Source of the DNA: an uncultured Alphaproteobacteria bacterium
GTDB taxonomy: Bacteria; Pseudomonadota; Alphaproteobacteria; RF32; CAG-239
Assembly (NCBI GenBank): GCA_902464275.1
Contig: CABQIK010000020.1
Coordinates: 1-23,842 of the forward strand
Length of the DNA stretch: 23,842 bases
Direction of reading: 5' to 3'
Made by a program: the position numbers and the translations under genes. Positions 1 through 7,435 of this stretch are shown piece after piece; position 1 is the stretch's first letter, and each line of letters opens with the position of its first letter. Below the pieces are notes generated by a model. It was given only the letters and a program-made list of their open reading frames with translations. It was not told the DNA's origin and searched no databases.

Positions 1-15
1 CACACACACACACAC
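1..15. repeat. CA dinucleotide run at window edge
   Basis: Seven and a half CA units open the window. It may be a genuine microsatellite or a contig-edge artefact. No gene is visible in the first 60 bases. Confidence 0.5.
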
Positions 16-61
16 TTTTAAACTCTGCTGAGAAAAATTTAACTAACAACGCAATTTATCA

Positions 62-98
62 AAAATCCCGAAGGGAAACTTTCCCTTTGGGATTTTTT
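62..98 (+). terminator. Rho-independent terminator-shaped hairpin
   Basis: The arms AAATCCC-G-AAGGGAAA and TTTCCCTT-T-GGGATTT pair almost perfectly (one G-T pair) and are followed by six T residues. It should terminate a gene lying left of the window. It ends only about 27 bases before the start codon at 126, so it could also act as an attenuator for that gene. Confidence 0.75.
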
Positions 99-125
99 GT
101 GCATTTTTTATAAAGGAGTAAAACG

Positions 126-2063
126 ATGGATAAAGAACTTATGCAAATTCTCGGAGAAATTAAATACTATGTTATTGATCGCGATGATGATATTGATCGC
201 GATCATTTGAAAGATGCTTGTAAGAATATGACAGAACTTTTTAAGGACAAACCTGCATACCGTAGAGATATATTGAGGATGATGAAACTTACTTTACGTA
301 GTATTGGCGATCCTTGTATTGGTAATCTTTCGGAGTGTGGTAATATTTGTACGGCTATGGAAAATATGTTTGAGGCGGCTCCTGAATGTCGTGAAGATAT
401 TTTTAATATGGCAAACAGAGCGTTGCAATCGTCTAAGAGTTGTTTCTCTCATGATTCTTTTCTTAAAACAATGGATAAGATGTTTAAAATTGCTCCAGAG
501 TGTCGTGAAGATGTTTTGAAGGCGATAAAAAATGAATCAGAATCAAGGTATGGATGTAATTTTCATGCTAATCTTTTTGAGGAAATGAGTGAAATGTTTA
601 AAACGGTTCCAGAGTATCGTAAAGAGATTTTGAATACAATGAAAACAGAGTTACCGGAAGCTTTGCAGAGAATAGAGGAGTTGAGTATGGGTGGGCTTTC
701 TGCTTCAGGGTATTTTTTGGAGGCGAGTTATAATTATTTGGATAGTATGTTTAAGGTTGCCCCAGAGTATGGAAAAGATATATATGAAATAATGAAAATT
801 GGTGTATGTTCAGGAAAGAACGAAAAGTGGAACGAGGAGTATAATGATTATAAGGGTGCTTACGAGTATATAGACGTGTCTAATAGCACGGCATTGGATA
901 CAGCTTATCCAATATTGTGCAAAATAGTAGAAAAATATCCGGGGTTAAAAGAAGATTTTCAACGGATGAGTGACGATGTTGGATTTTCGCAAACAGCTTC
1001 TAATACTGATCTAAAAGTACCGGAAGATGCGTTTTCTCGTTTTTCATTTTCAATAGAAGAAAGTGTAGATGATTTAGTTAAGCAAATTAAAGAAAAAGAT
1101 GGTAATATGAATACGTGGCAGATACATCCGGGAGAACCCAATAAAAATGAAATAAGATTATATAATTATAACAGTGAAGAAAATTCAGACCGAGAGGATT
1201 ATTCTATAGTAGAAACAGATCATGACAAAATGGTTATTACAACCGTTATTAATGATGTTATAACTCCTGTATATACAATTACCAATAATGCAAAAGGAGG
1301 AGCTGATGTGATTTGTGATGCTCCGGCATCATATTTGTTGCAAGCGGATTTGCTTCCTGAAATGACATACGTAAAACATACCTTAAAAGGGCAATTTTAT
1401 AATCAAGATACCGGAGAGAATTATACTGATTTTGTGTATATGAACACATATTCTAAATTGCGCAAAATTAAAAACAAGGATAAAAAAAGTCTTTCAGAGG
1501 CTTTAAATGAATGGCATAAATCACCAGCATCAAAAGAACCTGATAAAGAAAAGCGCAGACAAATGTATAATGAATTTATGGATGATGCTTTACCACAAGG
1601 TTATAACAAGGATGACTTAAATAAGGCGCTTGTCTGTAAAAAGATTAACGGCAAATTCAATAATGAAATAAGCTTTTTTACACCTGATATTCCACAACAT
1701 GAACAAGAAAAGAAAATTCGTGTTGCGGAGTTGGAAATGAGTGATTTAAAAGATTATAGAAAGTGGAAACAAATGAAAGAAAAGGGAAAAGAGCCTCTTT
1801 CTGATTTTAATTATCGTGGAGCAGAGTATTCCGAAAAATATAAAAAGAAAGTGGCAAGCAATAAGGAAAAAATTGAGCAACGTATTAAGGCAGTGAAAAC
1901 TCGTAGAGAAGAAGCGGTCAGCGGGGCGGTTGTGGCAGATGAGATTGCCGGAAAACGTCGGAGCGGCGAAGTTAAAGAGCCGGTAACGCCTGCAAAAGGC
2001 AATAAATTATCCGCTGAAATTCAGGCTAAAATTAAAGAGATGAAAGGCAATACAAAAGACTAA
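126..2063 (+). CDS. Unknown 645-residue helical repeat protein
   Basis: I do not recognise this protein. The start is supported by AAAGGAG at 112-118, eight bases upstream. No signal peptide or membrane segment is visible, so it is probably cytoplasmic or secreted by a non-Sec route. The first 285 residues hold six degenerate copies of a 16-residue core of the form M-F-K-x-A-P-E-x-R-x-D-I-x-x-x-M, at residues 38, 81, 119, 157, 208 and 267, spaced 38 to 59 residues apart; each probably forms a helix-turn-helix. The middle (about 310-480) is mixed alpha/beta in appearance. The end (about 580-645) is strongly charged and Lys/Glu/Arg rich. The coding sequence is A+T richer than xseA nearby. It stands alone, with terminator hairpins on both sides. 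A repeat scaffold or effector-like role is only a guess. Confidence 0.85.
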   Translation: MDKELMQILGEIKYYVIDRDDDIDRDHLKDACKNMTELFKDKPAYRRDILRMMKLTLRSIGDPCIGNLSECGNICTAMENMFEAAPECREDIFNMANRALQSSKSCFSHDSFLKTMDKMFKIAPECREDVLKAIKNESESRYGCNFHANLFEEMSEMFKTVPEYRKEILNTMKTELPEALQRIEELSMGGLSASGYFLEASYNYLDSMFKVAPEYGKDIYEIMKIGVCSGKNEKWNEEYNDYKGAYEYIDVSNSTALDTAYPILCKIVEKYPGLKEDFQRMSDDVGFSQTASNTDLKVPEDAFSRFSFSIEESVDDLVKQIKEKDGNMNTWQIHPGEPNKNEIRLYNYNSEENSDREDYSIVETDHDKMVITTVINDVITPVYTITNNAKGGADVICDAPASYLLQADLLPEMTYVKHTLKGQFYNQDTGENYTDFVYMNTYSKLRKIKNKDKKSLSEALNEWHKSPASKEPDKEKRRQMYNEFMDDALPQGYNKDDLNKALVCKKINGKFNNEISFFTPDIPQHEQEKKIRVAELEMSDLKDYRKWKQMKEKGKEPLSDFNYRGAEYSEKYKKKVASNKEKIEQRIKAVKTRREEAVSGAVVADEIAGKRRSGEVKEPVTPAKGNKLSAEIQAKIKEMKGNTKD

Positions 2064-2078
2064 TATTTTATATTTAGC

Positions 2079-2110
2079 AAGCACCGGAACCAATAGATTC
2101 CGGTGCTTTT
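2079..2110 (+). terminator. Terminator of the 645-residue gene
   Basis: Perfect 11-bp inverted repeat AAGCACCGGAA (2079-2089) and TTCCGGTGCTT (2098-2108) with an 8-base loop, followed by a short T run. It lies 16 bases after the stop codon. Confidence 0.9.
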
Positions 2111-2138
2111 GCTTGTGTGGAAGGGCATAAGTTGCAGG

Positions 2139-2167
2139 CAAAAAAATCCGCCGTGTCGGCGGCGGAT
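2139..2167 (-). terminator. Terminator of the minus-strand pair 2789-2193
   Basis: ATCCGCCG (2146-2153) pairs with CGGCGGAT (2160-2167). Read on the minus strand, the G+C-rich stem is followed by a run of T (the A run at 2140-2146). It sits 26 bases after the stop of the gene ending at 2193. Confidence 0.85.
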
Positions 2168-2192
2168 GTAAAGTTGCGATTTAACATTAAAA

Positions 2193-2606
2193 TCAGGCGA
2201 CTAATTTTGCAAACGAGTGAATAGCCTCTCGCTGCATTTCTTTTAATTTGTCTTCACCTAAAGTCTTTTTAAGGTTTTCAACGTATTTTTGCATTTCGGC
2301 CTCATAAGTATCGGCTCCCGGAATTTCATCAACAATTCGGACTATGATGTCATAAGCCTGCGTAATTTCATCGTTAAATTCTTCGGCAATGGTTACATAT
2401 TGGCTTTTTAAGATTTTTTTACGAATAACCGGCGCAATTTTGCTTAACAAATAAAACTGTTTGTCGTTACGGTTTAAAATTATTTGGTTGCGTCCGTCAT
2501 AAACAACTTCGCCCCTGAAAACGTGGTCGGCGTTCATTTCAATTTTAATAATAACCCCGATTTTATCAAAGAAAAAACTTGCCGGTAAAGGCGCAATGTC
2601 TTCCAT
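2193..2606 (-). CDS. Conserved-looking hypothetical protein, 137 residues
   Basis: Family not recognised. The protein begins MEDIAPLPASFFFDK and has a beta-rich first half with alternating hydrophobic strands (IGVIIKIEM, FRGEVVYDG, NQIILN, FYLLSK), followed by helices that end in a Lys/Glu-rich segment (about residues 105-130). This suggests a small soluble alpha/beta protein, perhaps a barrel fold with a helical tail. There is no signal peptide. AGGAGA upstream of the ATG on the minus strand supports the start. It follows a 57-residue gene by 9 bases and its ribosome-binding site overlaps that gene's end, so the two are almost certainly co-transcribed. The pair is divergent from xseA and ends at its own terminator. 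The function is unknown. Confidence 0.8.
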   Translation of the reverse strand: MEDIAPLPASFFFDKIGVIIKIEMNADHVFRGEVVYDGRNQIILNRNDKQFYLLSKIAPVIRKKILKSQYVTIAEEFNDEITQAYDIIVRIVDEIPGADTYEAEMQKYVENLKKTLGEDKLKEMQREAIHSFAKLVA

Positions 2607-2615
2607 ATTAATCTC

Positions 2616-2789
2616 CTATTCGCGGGAATTGCCTTTAGAATTAAACAGACCTTCTTTGGCTTCATCGGCTTTTGATACAAAAAAGGCTGCTAAATCAAAA
2701 CTTAAAAATTTGAATATGCTGAAAATAAAGCTCAATCTGCCGCCAACGGCCGCTTTGCTTAAAGGTTTTACCATGGGTGCTTTTGTCAT
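2616..2789 (-). CDS. Small unknown protein, 57 residues, one hydrophobic segment
   Basis: This short gene starts at the ATG complementary to 2787-2789 and ends in TAG (2616-2618). Its product begins MTKAPMVKPLSKAAVGGRL, has a hydrophobic stretch at about residues 19-38 (F, I, L and A rich) that could be a single membrane span or amphipathic helix, and ends in a charged tail (ADEAKEGLFNSKGNSRE). A strong ribosome-binding site, AAAGGAG, lies about 8 bases upstream. A promoter-like pair lies at 2820-2848. It is the first gene of a two-gene minus-strand operon; the next start is 9 bases downstream. An open frame on the plus strand over the same bases looks like a shadow, because it lacks a ribosome-binding site and overlaps the start of the next minus-strand gene. 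Confidence 0.7.
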   Translation of the reverse strand: MTKAPMVKPLSKAAVGGRLSFIFSIFKFLSFDLAAFFVSKADEAKEGLFNSKGNSRE

Positions 2790-2819
2790 TTTTTGATTCT
2801 CCTTTCAGATCTGATAAGT

Positions 2820-2848
2820 ATATTAAAAGCAAAGAGCCGTAATTGCAA
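2820..2848 (-). promoter_or_regulatory. Sigma-70-like promoter for the 2789-2193 pair
   Basis: On the minus strand: -35 TTGCAA (2843-2848), 17-base spacer, -10 TAATAT (2820-2825), about 30 bases before the start codon. Predicted from sequence only. Confidence 0.55.
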
Positions 2849-2924
2849 TATCTTTTTTGTTGGTAAGGCATATAAAATATTGCATCTGTTAAGTTTGAGG
2901 CTACAATGGGCTCAGAGGTTAAAA

Positions 2925-4223
2925 ATGGATATTGTTGAATATACAGTAAGTGAAATTTCGTTTGCCGTTAAGCGCTGCGTTGAAACAACTTTTTCGGCAG
3001 TTAGGGTAAAAGGCGAGGTGTTTGGCGCCAAACGCGCGGACTCGGGGCACTGGTATTTGTCATTAAAAGACGAAAACGCTGTGTTGGCGGCGGTTTGTTG
3101 GCGCGGGGTGGCGGCTGCGCTTCCGGTTAAAATTGAAGACGGGCTTGAAGTTGTCGCTACCGGAAAAATTACCACATTTGCCGGAAAGTCATCTTATCAG
3201 CTGGTAATTGAGCGGCTAGAAGTTGCCGGTACCGGCGCATTGCTGAAGCTTTTGGAAGAGCGCAAACAACAGTTTTTGCGCGAGGGCTTATTTGATGCCA
3301 CGCATAAAAAACAAATTCCGTATTTGCCGCGGGTTATCGGGGTGGTGACCAGTCCGACCGGCGCGGTGATTCGCGATATTATTCATCGGGTAAGCGATAG
3401 ATTTCCGACCCGCATTATTGTTTGGCCGACTCCGGTGCAAGGCGAAGGAGCGGCAGATAAAATTGCGGCGGCGATTAAGGGCTTTAACAATCTGCCTGCA
3501 AACGGCGCAATTCCTAAGCCTGATGTTTTGATTGTGGCGCGCGGCGGCGGCAGTTTGGAAGACTTGTGGCCGTTTAATGAAGAAGCGGTTATCAGGGCGG
3601 TGTATGATTCTGAAATTCCGCTGATTTCCGCCGTCGGGCATGAAACCGACACAATGCTGATTGATTATGTTTCTGATTTGCGGGCGCCGACTCCGACCGG
3701 AGCCGCGGAGTTTGCCGTGCCGGTAAAAAGCGAGCTGATGTTGCAGCTTTCATCGCTCAACAATCGGCGGCTTAGCGCAATCAGCCGGTTGCTTAATGAA
3801 TATAAGCAAACGGTTGAAGGTTTGGGGCGCGGGATTCCTAATTTGCAGCAGATTGTGCTGGAAAATCAGCAAAAACTGGACGATAGGTGCGAACGTTTAT
3901 CGGTGGCGGTTAAAAACTGTTTGAGCGCTAAAAAACAACAGCTTGATTTGCTAGGCTTAAAACCGTATTACATCAACAATTTGCTTGATAAAAACCGTGT
4001 GGCGTTAAAAAATTTGGCGGCGCGCATGGAAAGCGTTTCTGTTGAATCGGTGCTTAAACGCGGGTTTGCATGGGTTACCGACCGGCATTATAAAACCATG
4101 TATGACACAACGCATGCCAAACGCAGCGGCGAGCTTAATGTTAGGTTTATTGACGGAATTGTTAAAACAAAAGTGGTGGAAAATCGTGATGCGCAACAGT
4201 TTGATTTATTTGATATTAAGTAG
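2925..4223 (+). CDS. xseA: Exodeoxyribonuclease VII large subunit
   Basis: The large subunit of exonuclease VII, which with the small XseB subunit degrades single-stranded DNA processively to oligonucleotides in the cytoplasm. The 432-residue product fits the usual XseA size. It shows the N-terminal OB-fold domain (YTVSEISFAVKRCVETTF through WYLSLKDENAVLAAVCWRG, about residues 5-65), then the catalytic domain with IGVVTSPTGAVIRDI, DVLIVARGGGSLEDLW and PLISAVGHETDTMLIDYVSDLRAPTPT, all family hallmarks. The C-terminal third is the expected long helical region, ending in the conserved RGFAWVTD strand. I chose the ATG at 2925, preceded by AGAGG, because longer in-frame starts add residues with no family counterpart. 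The next gene begins 35 bases before its stop, so the two are coupled. The small subunit gene xseB is not in the window. Confidence 0.96.
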   Translation: MDIVEYTVSEISFAVKRCVETTFSAVRVKGEVFGAKRADSGHWYLSLKDENAVLAAVCWRGVAAALPVKIEDGLEVVATGKITTFAGKSSYQLVIERLEVAGTGALLKLLEERKQQFLREGLFDATHKKQIPYLPRVIGVVTSPTGAVIRDIIHRVSDRFPTRIIVWPTPVQGEGAADKIAAAIKGFNNLPANGAIPKPDVLIVARGGGSLEDLWPFNEEAVIRAVYDSEIPLISAVGHETDTMLIDYVSDLRAPTPTGAAEFAVPVKSELMLQLSSLNNRRLSAISRLLNEYKQTVEGLGRGIPNLQQIVLENQQKLDDRCERLSVAVKNCLSAKKQQLDLLGLKPYYINNLLDKNRVALKNLAARMESVSVESVLKRGFAWVTDRHYKTMYDTTHAKRSGELNVRFIDGIVKTKVVENRDAQQFDLFDIK

Positions 4224-5043
4224 TTTGGTCTTAACGGCGCCGGTTAAAGCTGAGGGCATTAAGCTTTGCGGAGTTTTGCGGCAAGGCGAAATTTTGCGAG
4301 CCGATGCCGGAGCTGAAGCAAAGGCGGTAGCGCTAAACGGCAAGCCGTTGCCGTTGGCGGAAGGCGGAGAGTTTTTGCTGGTGTTGGGGCGAGATGAGGC
4401 TTCAACAGTTACGCTTTCCGTTACCGATAAAAACGGCGAGGTTGCGGACTATATTTTACCGGTTGCCAAAAATAAATGGGATATTCAGAGCATAAAAGGG
4501 GTGGAGCAGCGCAAAGTTACTCCGGCTAAAGAAGATAATGCGGAAATTGCGCGCGAGCAAACCGATGTGCGGCGCGCCTTAACCACGCTTAATATGCAAA
4601 ATAAAAGTTGGCAAAACGGGTTTGAGATTCCGCTTAAAGGCACAATCAGCGGTAATTTCGGCAATCAGCGAATTTTTAACGGAGTGCCGAAAAGTCCGCA
4701 CAGCGGCACGGATATTGCCGCACCGGAAGGCACGCCGGTTAAAGCCGCCGGCGACGGTTATGTGCTCTTAAACGGCAGCAATTACTTTTACGGCGGCAAT
4801 ATGGTGATTTTAGATCATGGCGAGGGATTGCAAACTATTTATATGCATCTTAAAAAGTCAGCCGTAAAAGAAGGCGAATATGTTAAAAAAGGGCAGGTGG
4901 TCGGATATGTCGGCAAAACCGGCCGTGCTACCGGTCCGCATCTGCATTGGGGCGCCTCATTAAATAATGTGCGTTTTCGTCCGCATGCGCTGACGGAGTT
5001 AATATCGGCGCAGTGCGCAGTTTATCATCAAAATAAGGATTAA
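4189..5043 (+). CDS. Exported M23 (LytM-type) metallopeptidase
   Basis: A 284-residue envelope protein. A signal peptide is clear at the N-terminus: MRNSL, a hydrophobic core to about residue 17, then a PVKA-E cleavage region near residue 21. Residues 25-95 form a beta-rich N-terminal domain and 100-145 a linker. The C-terminal M23 domain (about 150-270) carries the zinc and catalytic residues H171 and D175 (HSGTD), H220 (IYMH) and H251/H253 (GPHLHWG), so it should be an active peptidoglycan endopeptidase, not a degenerate EnvC/NlpD-type activator. The start was set at the ATG that gives the signal peptide; longer frames run back into xseA coding sequence. The gene overlaps xseA by 35 bases and is followed by uppP after 5 bases, linking it to cell-wall turnover. 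The exact substrate bond is not predictable. Confidence 0.9.
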   Translation: MRNSLIYLILSSLVLTAPVKAEGIKLCGVLRQGEILRADAGAEAKAVALNGKPLPLAEGGEFLLVLGRDEASTVTLSVTDKNGEVADYILPVAKNKWDIQSIKGVEQRKVTPAKEDNAEIAREQTDVRRALTTLNMQNKSWQNGFEIPLKGTISGNFGNQRIFNGVPKSPHSGTDIAAPEGTPVKAAGDGYVLLNGSNYFYGGNMVILDHGEGLQTIYMHLKKSAVKEGEYVKKGQVVGYVGKTGRATGPHLHWGASLNNVRFRPHALTELISAQCAVYHQNKD

Positions 5044-5048
5044 AAATT

Positions 5049-5858
5049 ATGACTACGCTACAACTTGTTTGGCTCGCAATTGTGCAAGGGTTAACGGAGT
5101 TTTTACCGGTGAGTTCATCGGGGCATTTAATTTTGTTTTCAGCCTTTACCGATTTTCCGGATCAGGGTATCGGGGTAGATATTGCATTGCATATCGGCTC
5201 GTTAGCGGCGGTGGTTTTGTATTTTTATAAAACATTCGGGCAAATGATTTGCGGAGTGTTTAAGCGCGGGTTGCTGCCTGATTTCAGTGATGGCGGCAAT
5301 AAATTGGCGTATTTGATTGTAATTGCCTCGCTTCCGGCATTGCTGGTAGGGTTTTTGTTGCGTAATTACGGTATGAATTGGGCGCGCACGCCGGCGCTTA
5401 TCGGGTGGACGGTTTTATTATACGGATTATTGTTATGGTATGCCGATAAAAAAGGTAAGACCAATCGTGAAATTAATGATTTGCAAATTAAAGACGTAAT
5501 TTTTATCGGTCTTGCGCAGTGTTTGGCGTTAGTTCCGGGGACAAGCCGCTCAGGCATAACCATTACTATGGCGCGTTTTTTAGGCATTAATCGTAGTGAC
5601 GCCGCTAAGTTTTCAATGCTGCTTTCGGTGCCGACTATTTTGGCGGCGGGCGCGCTGGAAGGGTATCGCTTGTTTAAGCAAGGCAGTACGGCGGAGATAT
5701 TATTGGCTTCCGATGCGGCGCTGTTCTCATTTTTTGCCTCGTTCGCGGTTATTTTTGTAATGCTGAAGTGGCTTAAAAAATCAACTTATATGCCGTTTGT
5801 GGTTTATCGGGTTATTTTGGGAAGTGCTTTGATTTTATATTCATACAATCTTTTTTAA
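5049..5858 (+). CDS. uppP: Undecaprenyl-diphosphatase (UppP/BacA)
   Basis: An integral membrane phosphatase that converts undecaprenyl diphosphate to undecaprenyl phosphate, recycling the lipid carrier for peptidoglycan and surface polysaccharide synthesis; in the family it also confers bacitracin resistance. The 269 residues match the family length. Both signature motifs are intact: GLTEFLPVSSSGHL (residues 14-27) with the catalytic Glu and Ser, and PGTSRSG (163-169) with the conserved Arg. Around eight hydrophobic segments are visible. The ribosome-binding site AAGGA lies inside the end of the M23 peptidase gene, 5 bases away, so the two are co-expressed. The short gap before the tRNA holds no convincing terminator. 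Confidence 0.97.
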   Translation: MTTLQLVWLAIVQGLTEFLPVSSSGHLILFSAFTDFPDQGIGVDIALHIGSLAAVVLYFYKTFGQMICGVFKRGLLPDFSDGGNKLAYLIVIASLPALLVGFLLRNYGMNWARTPALIGWTVLLYGLLLWYADKKGKTNREINDLQIKDVIFIGLAQCLALVPGTSRSGITITMARFLGINRSDAAKFSMLLSVPTILAAGALEGYRLFKQGSTAEILLASDAALFSFFASFAVIFVMLKWLKKSTYMPFVVYRVILGSALILYSYNLF

Positions 5859-5904
5859 AAGAAACTGTTGACTTATGGTCAAAAACTTTTTATTAAAGAA
5901 GCAT

Positions 5905-5992
5905 GCTCTGATGGCGGAATTGGTAGACGCGTAAGTTTCAGGTACTTATGGGAGTTTTTCCCGTGAAGGTTCAAGTCCTTTTCAGAGCACCA
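5905..5992 (+). tRNA. tRNA-Leu, anticodon CAG
   Basis: The acceptor stem GCTCTGA (5905-5911) pairs with TCAGAGC (5982-5988), followed by discriminator A and an encoded CCA. The D arm contains GGCGGAATTGGTAGACGC. The anticodon stem TAAGT/ACTTA encloses TTCAGGT, placing CAG at 5939-5941. A long variable arm (GGGAG TTTT TCCC) marks a class II tRNA, and the T loop is TTCAAGT. It reads CUG leucine codons. Confidence 0.96.
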
Positions 5993-5995
5993 AAA

Positions 5996-6018
5996 AACTC
6001 CCGCAAGGGAGATTTTTT
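5996..6018 (+). terminator. Terminator of tRNA-Leu
   Basis: CTCCC (5998-6002), GCAA tetraloop, GGGAG (6007-6011), then ATTTTTT. It begins only a few bases after the encoded CCA. Confidence 0.88.
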
Positions 6019-6063
6019 GTATTGATACCATTTATACTAAATTGCTCTGAAAAGGATAAAGTT

Positions 6064-7152
6064 ATGGCATCAGAATTGTATCCGGCGTTTGAACGAAACA
6101 ATGTGGCATTGGTTTTTAATTGTAATAACGCTTTTGTTCCGTATATGTCTGTTATGTTTTCCTCAATAATTGCGAATGCAAGCGCTGTAAATAATTATGA
6201 CATTGTGGTGCTGCATCAGGATATAGCGCGTAAAAATCAACAGATTTTGCAGTCGCAGTTTGCCAAATTGCAAAATTTTTCTTTGCGCTTTTATAATATG
6301 AAAAGTTATATCAAAAAATACAAAATGACTAAATGGTCAATCCGTAACCTTGAAATGAGCACTTATTTCAGGGTTTTTATTTTTGCGATTTTCAAAAAGT
6401 TTTCTAAGGTTTTGTATTTGGATTCTGATATGGTCACCACGGTTGACGTGGCGGAAATGTTTAACCAATCTTTTGACGGTAATTTGTGCGTTGCGGTACG
6501 TGATTTGTTTTTAGCAGATGATTGGTCACCGGATAGCAACTTTTATGATAATAATCTTGATGCGGCAAAAAAGCTTTTGCAAATTGATAGTTGGCGCGAT
6601 TATTTTAATGCCGGTATGGCCTTGTTTGATGTTAAACATTTTAATTTGCAGTCAAAATTAAGCCGTATGTTTGAAGTTGCGCGCAAAAATGCGTTGTTTT
6701 TTCATGATCAGGATATTTTAAACAGCGTGCTGTATCATAATGTTAAATTGATTGACAAGGGGTGGAATTATCAAGTCCATAATAATAACAAATCTGTTCA
6801 ACATAAATATGATTTGTCTTTTGCTCAAGTTAAAATAATTCATTTTACCGGAGCAGGCAAACCGTGGAAAATGATTGGCGGACTTTTTGCCGATGTGTGG
6901 TGGCAATATGCGCGTAAATCGCCTTTTTATCAAAAAATGTTTAAGCAATATTGTTATGAGGCGGAACTTTCCGAAATTAAAATTGCGGATAAGGTCAGCT
7001 TGAGGCAATATTTGGCGGCGCGTTTGCTTTATCGTTTTTATAAAATATCGGCGTTGCTGACTTGGGGCGACCAAAAAGAATATTTTAAGAATAAAAAGAG
7101 GGTGCTGAAGTATCAGCTGCGCTTGATGAAACAAGCCCTGAAATCATGCTAA
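6064..7152 (+). CDS. Glycosyltransferase family 8 (LgtC-like)
   Basis: A 362-residue retaining glycosyltransferase that probably transfers galactose or glucose from a UDP-sugar onto lipopolysaccharide or another surface glycan on the cytoplasmic face of the membrane. Family marks in order: the N-terminal nucleotide-binding strand NVALVFNCNNAFVPYMSVMFSS (split: residues 13-34), the metal-binding DSD motif in VLYLDSDMV (120-122), YFNAGMALFDV in the acceptor region and IHFTGAGKPW near residue 265, the GT8 HxxG site. A basic, aromatic C-terminal tail may bind the membrane. The ATG at 6064 is preferred over a TTG 42 bases earlier because AAGGAT precedes it. It stands alone after the tRNA terminator and ends at a strong hairpin. 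No other glycan genes are nearby, so acceptor and sugar remain unknown. Confidence 0.9.
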   Translation: MASELYPAFERNNVALVFNCNNAFVPYMSVMFSSIIANASAVNNYDIVVLHQDIARKNQQILQSQFAKLQNFSLRFYNMKSYIKKYKMTKWSIRNLEMSTYFRVFIFAIFKKFSKVLYLDSDMVTTVDVAEMFNQSFDGNLCVAVRDLFLADDWSPDSNFYDNNLDAAKKLLQIDSWRDYFNAGMALFDVKHFNLQSKLSRMFEVARKNALFFHDQDILNSVLYHNVKLIDKGWNYQVHNNNKSVQHKYDLSFAQVKIIHFTGAGKPWKMIGGLFADVWWQYARKSPFYQKMFKQYCYEAELSEIKIADKVSLRQYLAARLLYRFYKISALLTWGDQKEYFKNKKRVLKYQLRLMKQALKSC

Positions 7153-7194
7153 AGCGTGTAATTTTTTTGCTTAAACATTGGTTCGGCGCACAAT

Positions 7195-7224
7195 AAAAAA
7201 AGAGGCATTATACCTCTTTTTTTT
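7195..7224. terminator. Bidirectional terminator after the glycosyltransferase
   Basis: AGAGG (7201-7205) and CCTCT (7213-7217) form a stem, flanked by seven A on the left and eight or more T on the right, so it can work on either strand. Confidence 0.85.
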
Positions 7225-7277
7225 GGTCGGCTTATCTTCCTCTAAATTAGAAAACGGATACCACCTAAAACACCTAT

Positions 7278-7296
7278 AAAAATCACAGTGATTTTT
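7278..7296. terminator. Palindrome AAAAATCAC-A-GTGATTTTT, possible terminator of the R-M operon
   Basis: A perfect inverted repeat centred on 7287, with T runs on both strands. It lies about 140 bases past the last gene of the minus-strand restriction operon, outside the inverted repeat at 7343-7388. The 210 bases between 7225 and 7435 hold no gene. Confidence 0.4.
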
Positions 7297-7342
7297 GTCT
7301 TATTTTATAAGGCTTTTCAAGGGATTTTTAAAACACAGAGGG

Positions 7343-7388
7343 CAACAGTTCTAATCCACACAGGTGTGGTTGACCTTTGGTTGCGAAC
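7343..7388 (-). repeat. Left copy of 46-bp imperfect inverted repeat bounding the accessory module
   Basis: The reverse complement of 7343-7388 matches 12001-12046 at 37 of 46 positions with no gap, including AGGTCAACC and GAACTG blocks. The left copy contains a tight palindrome, CCACAC-AG-GTGTGG, that is broken in the right copy. The two copies enclose all of the restriction module. Confidence 0.75.
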
Positions 7389-7435
7389 TACTTAAAATTT
7401 TTGTTTAGAATCAATATGATGCACGTAACAGCATC

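Noticed and set aside
1..15. Functional repeat at the left edge
   Set aside because: A bare CA run at the boundary of the window cannot be distinguished from an assembly-end artefact.
2596..2796. 66-codon plus-strand frame over the small minus-strand gene
   Set aside because: It starts inside the 137-residue minus-strand gene, has no ribosome-binding site, and the minus-strand 57-residue frame has a strong site, promoter and operon context.
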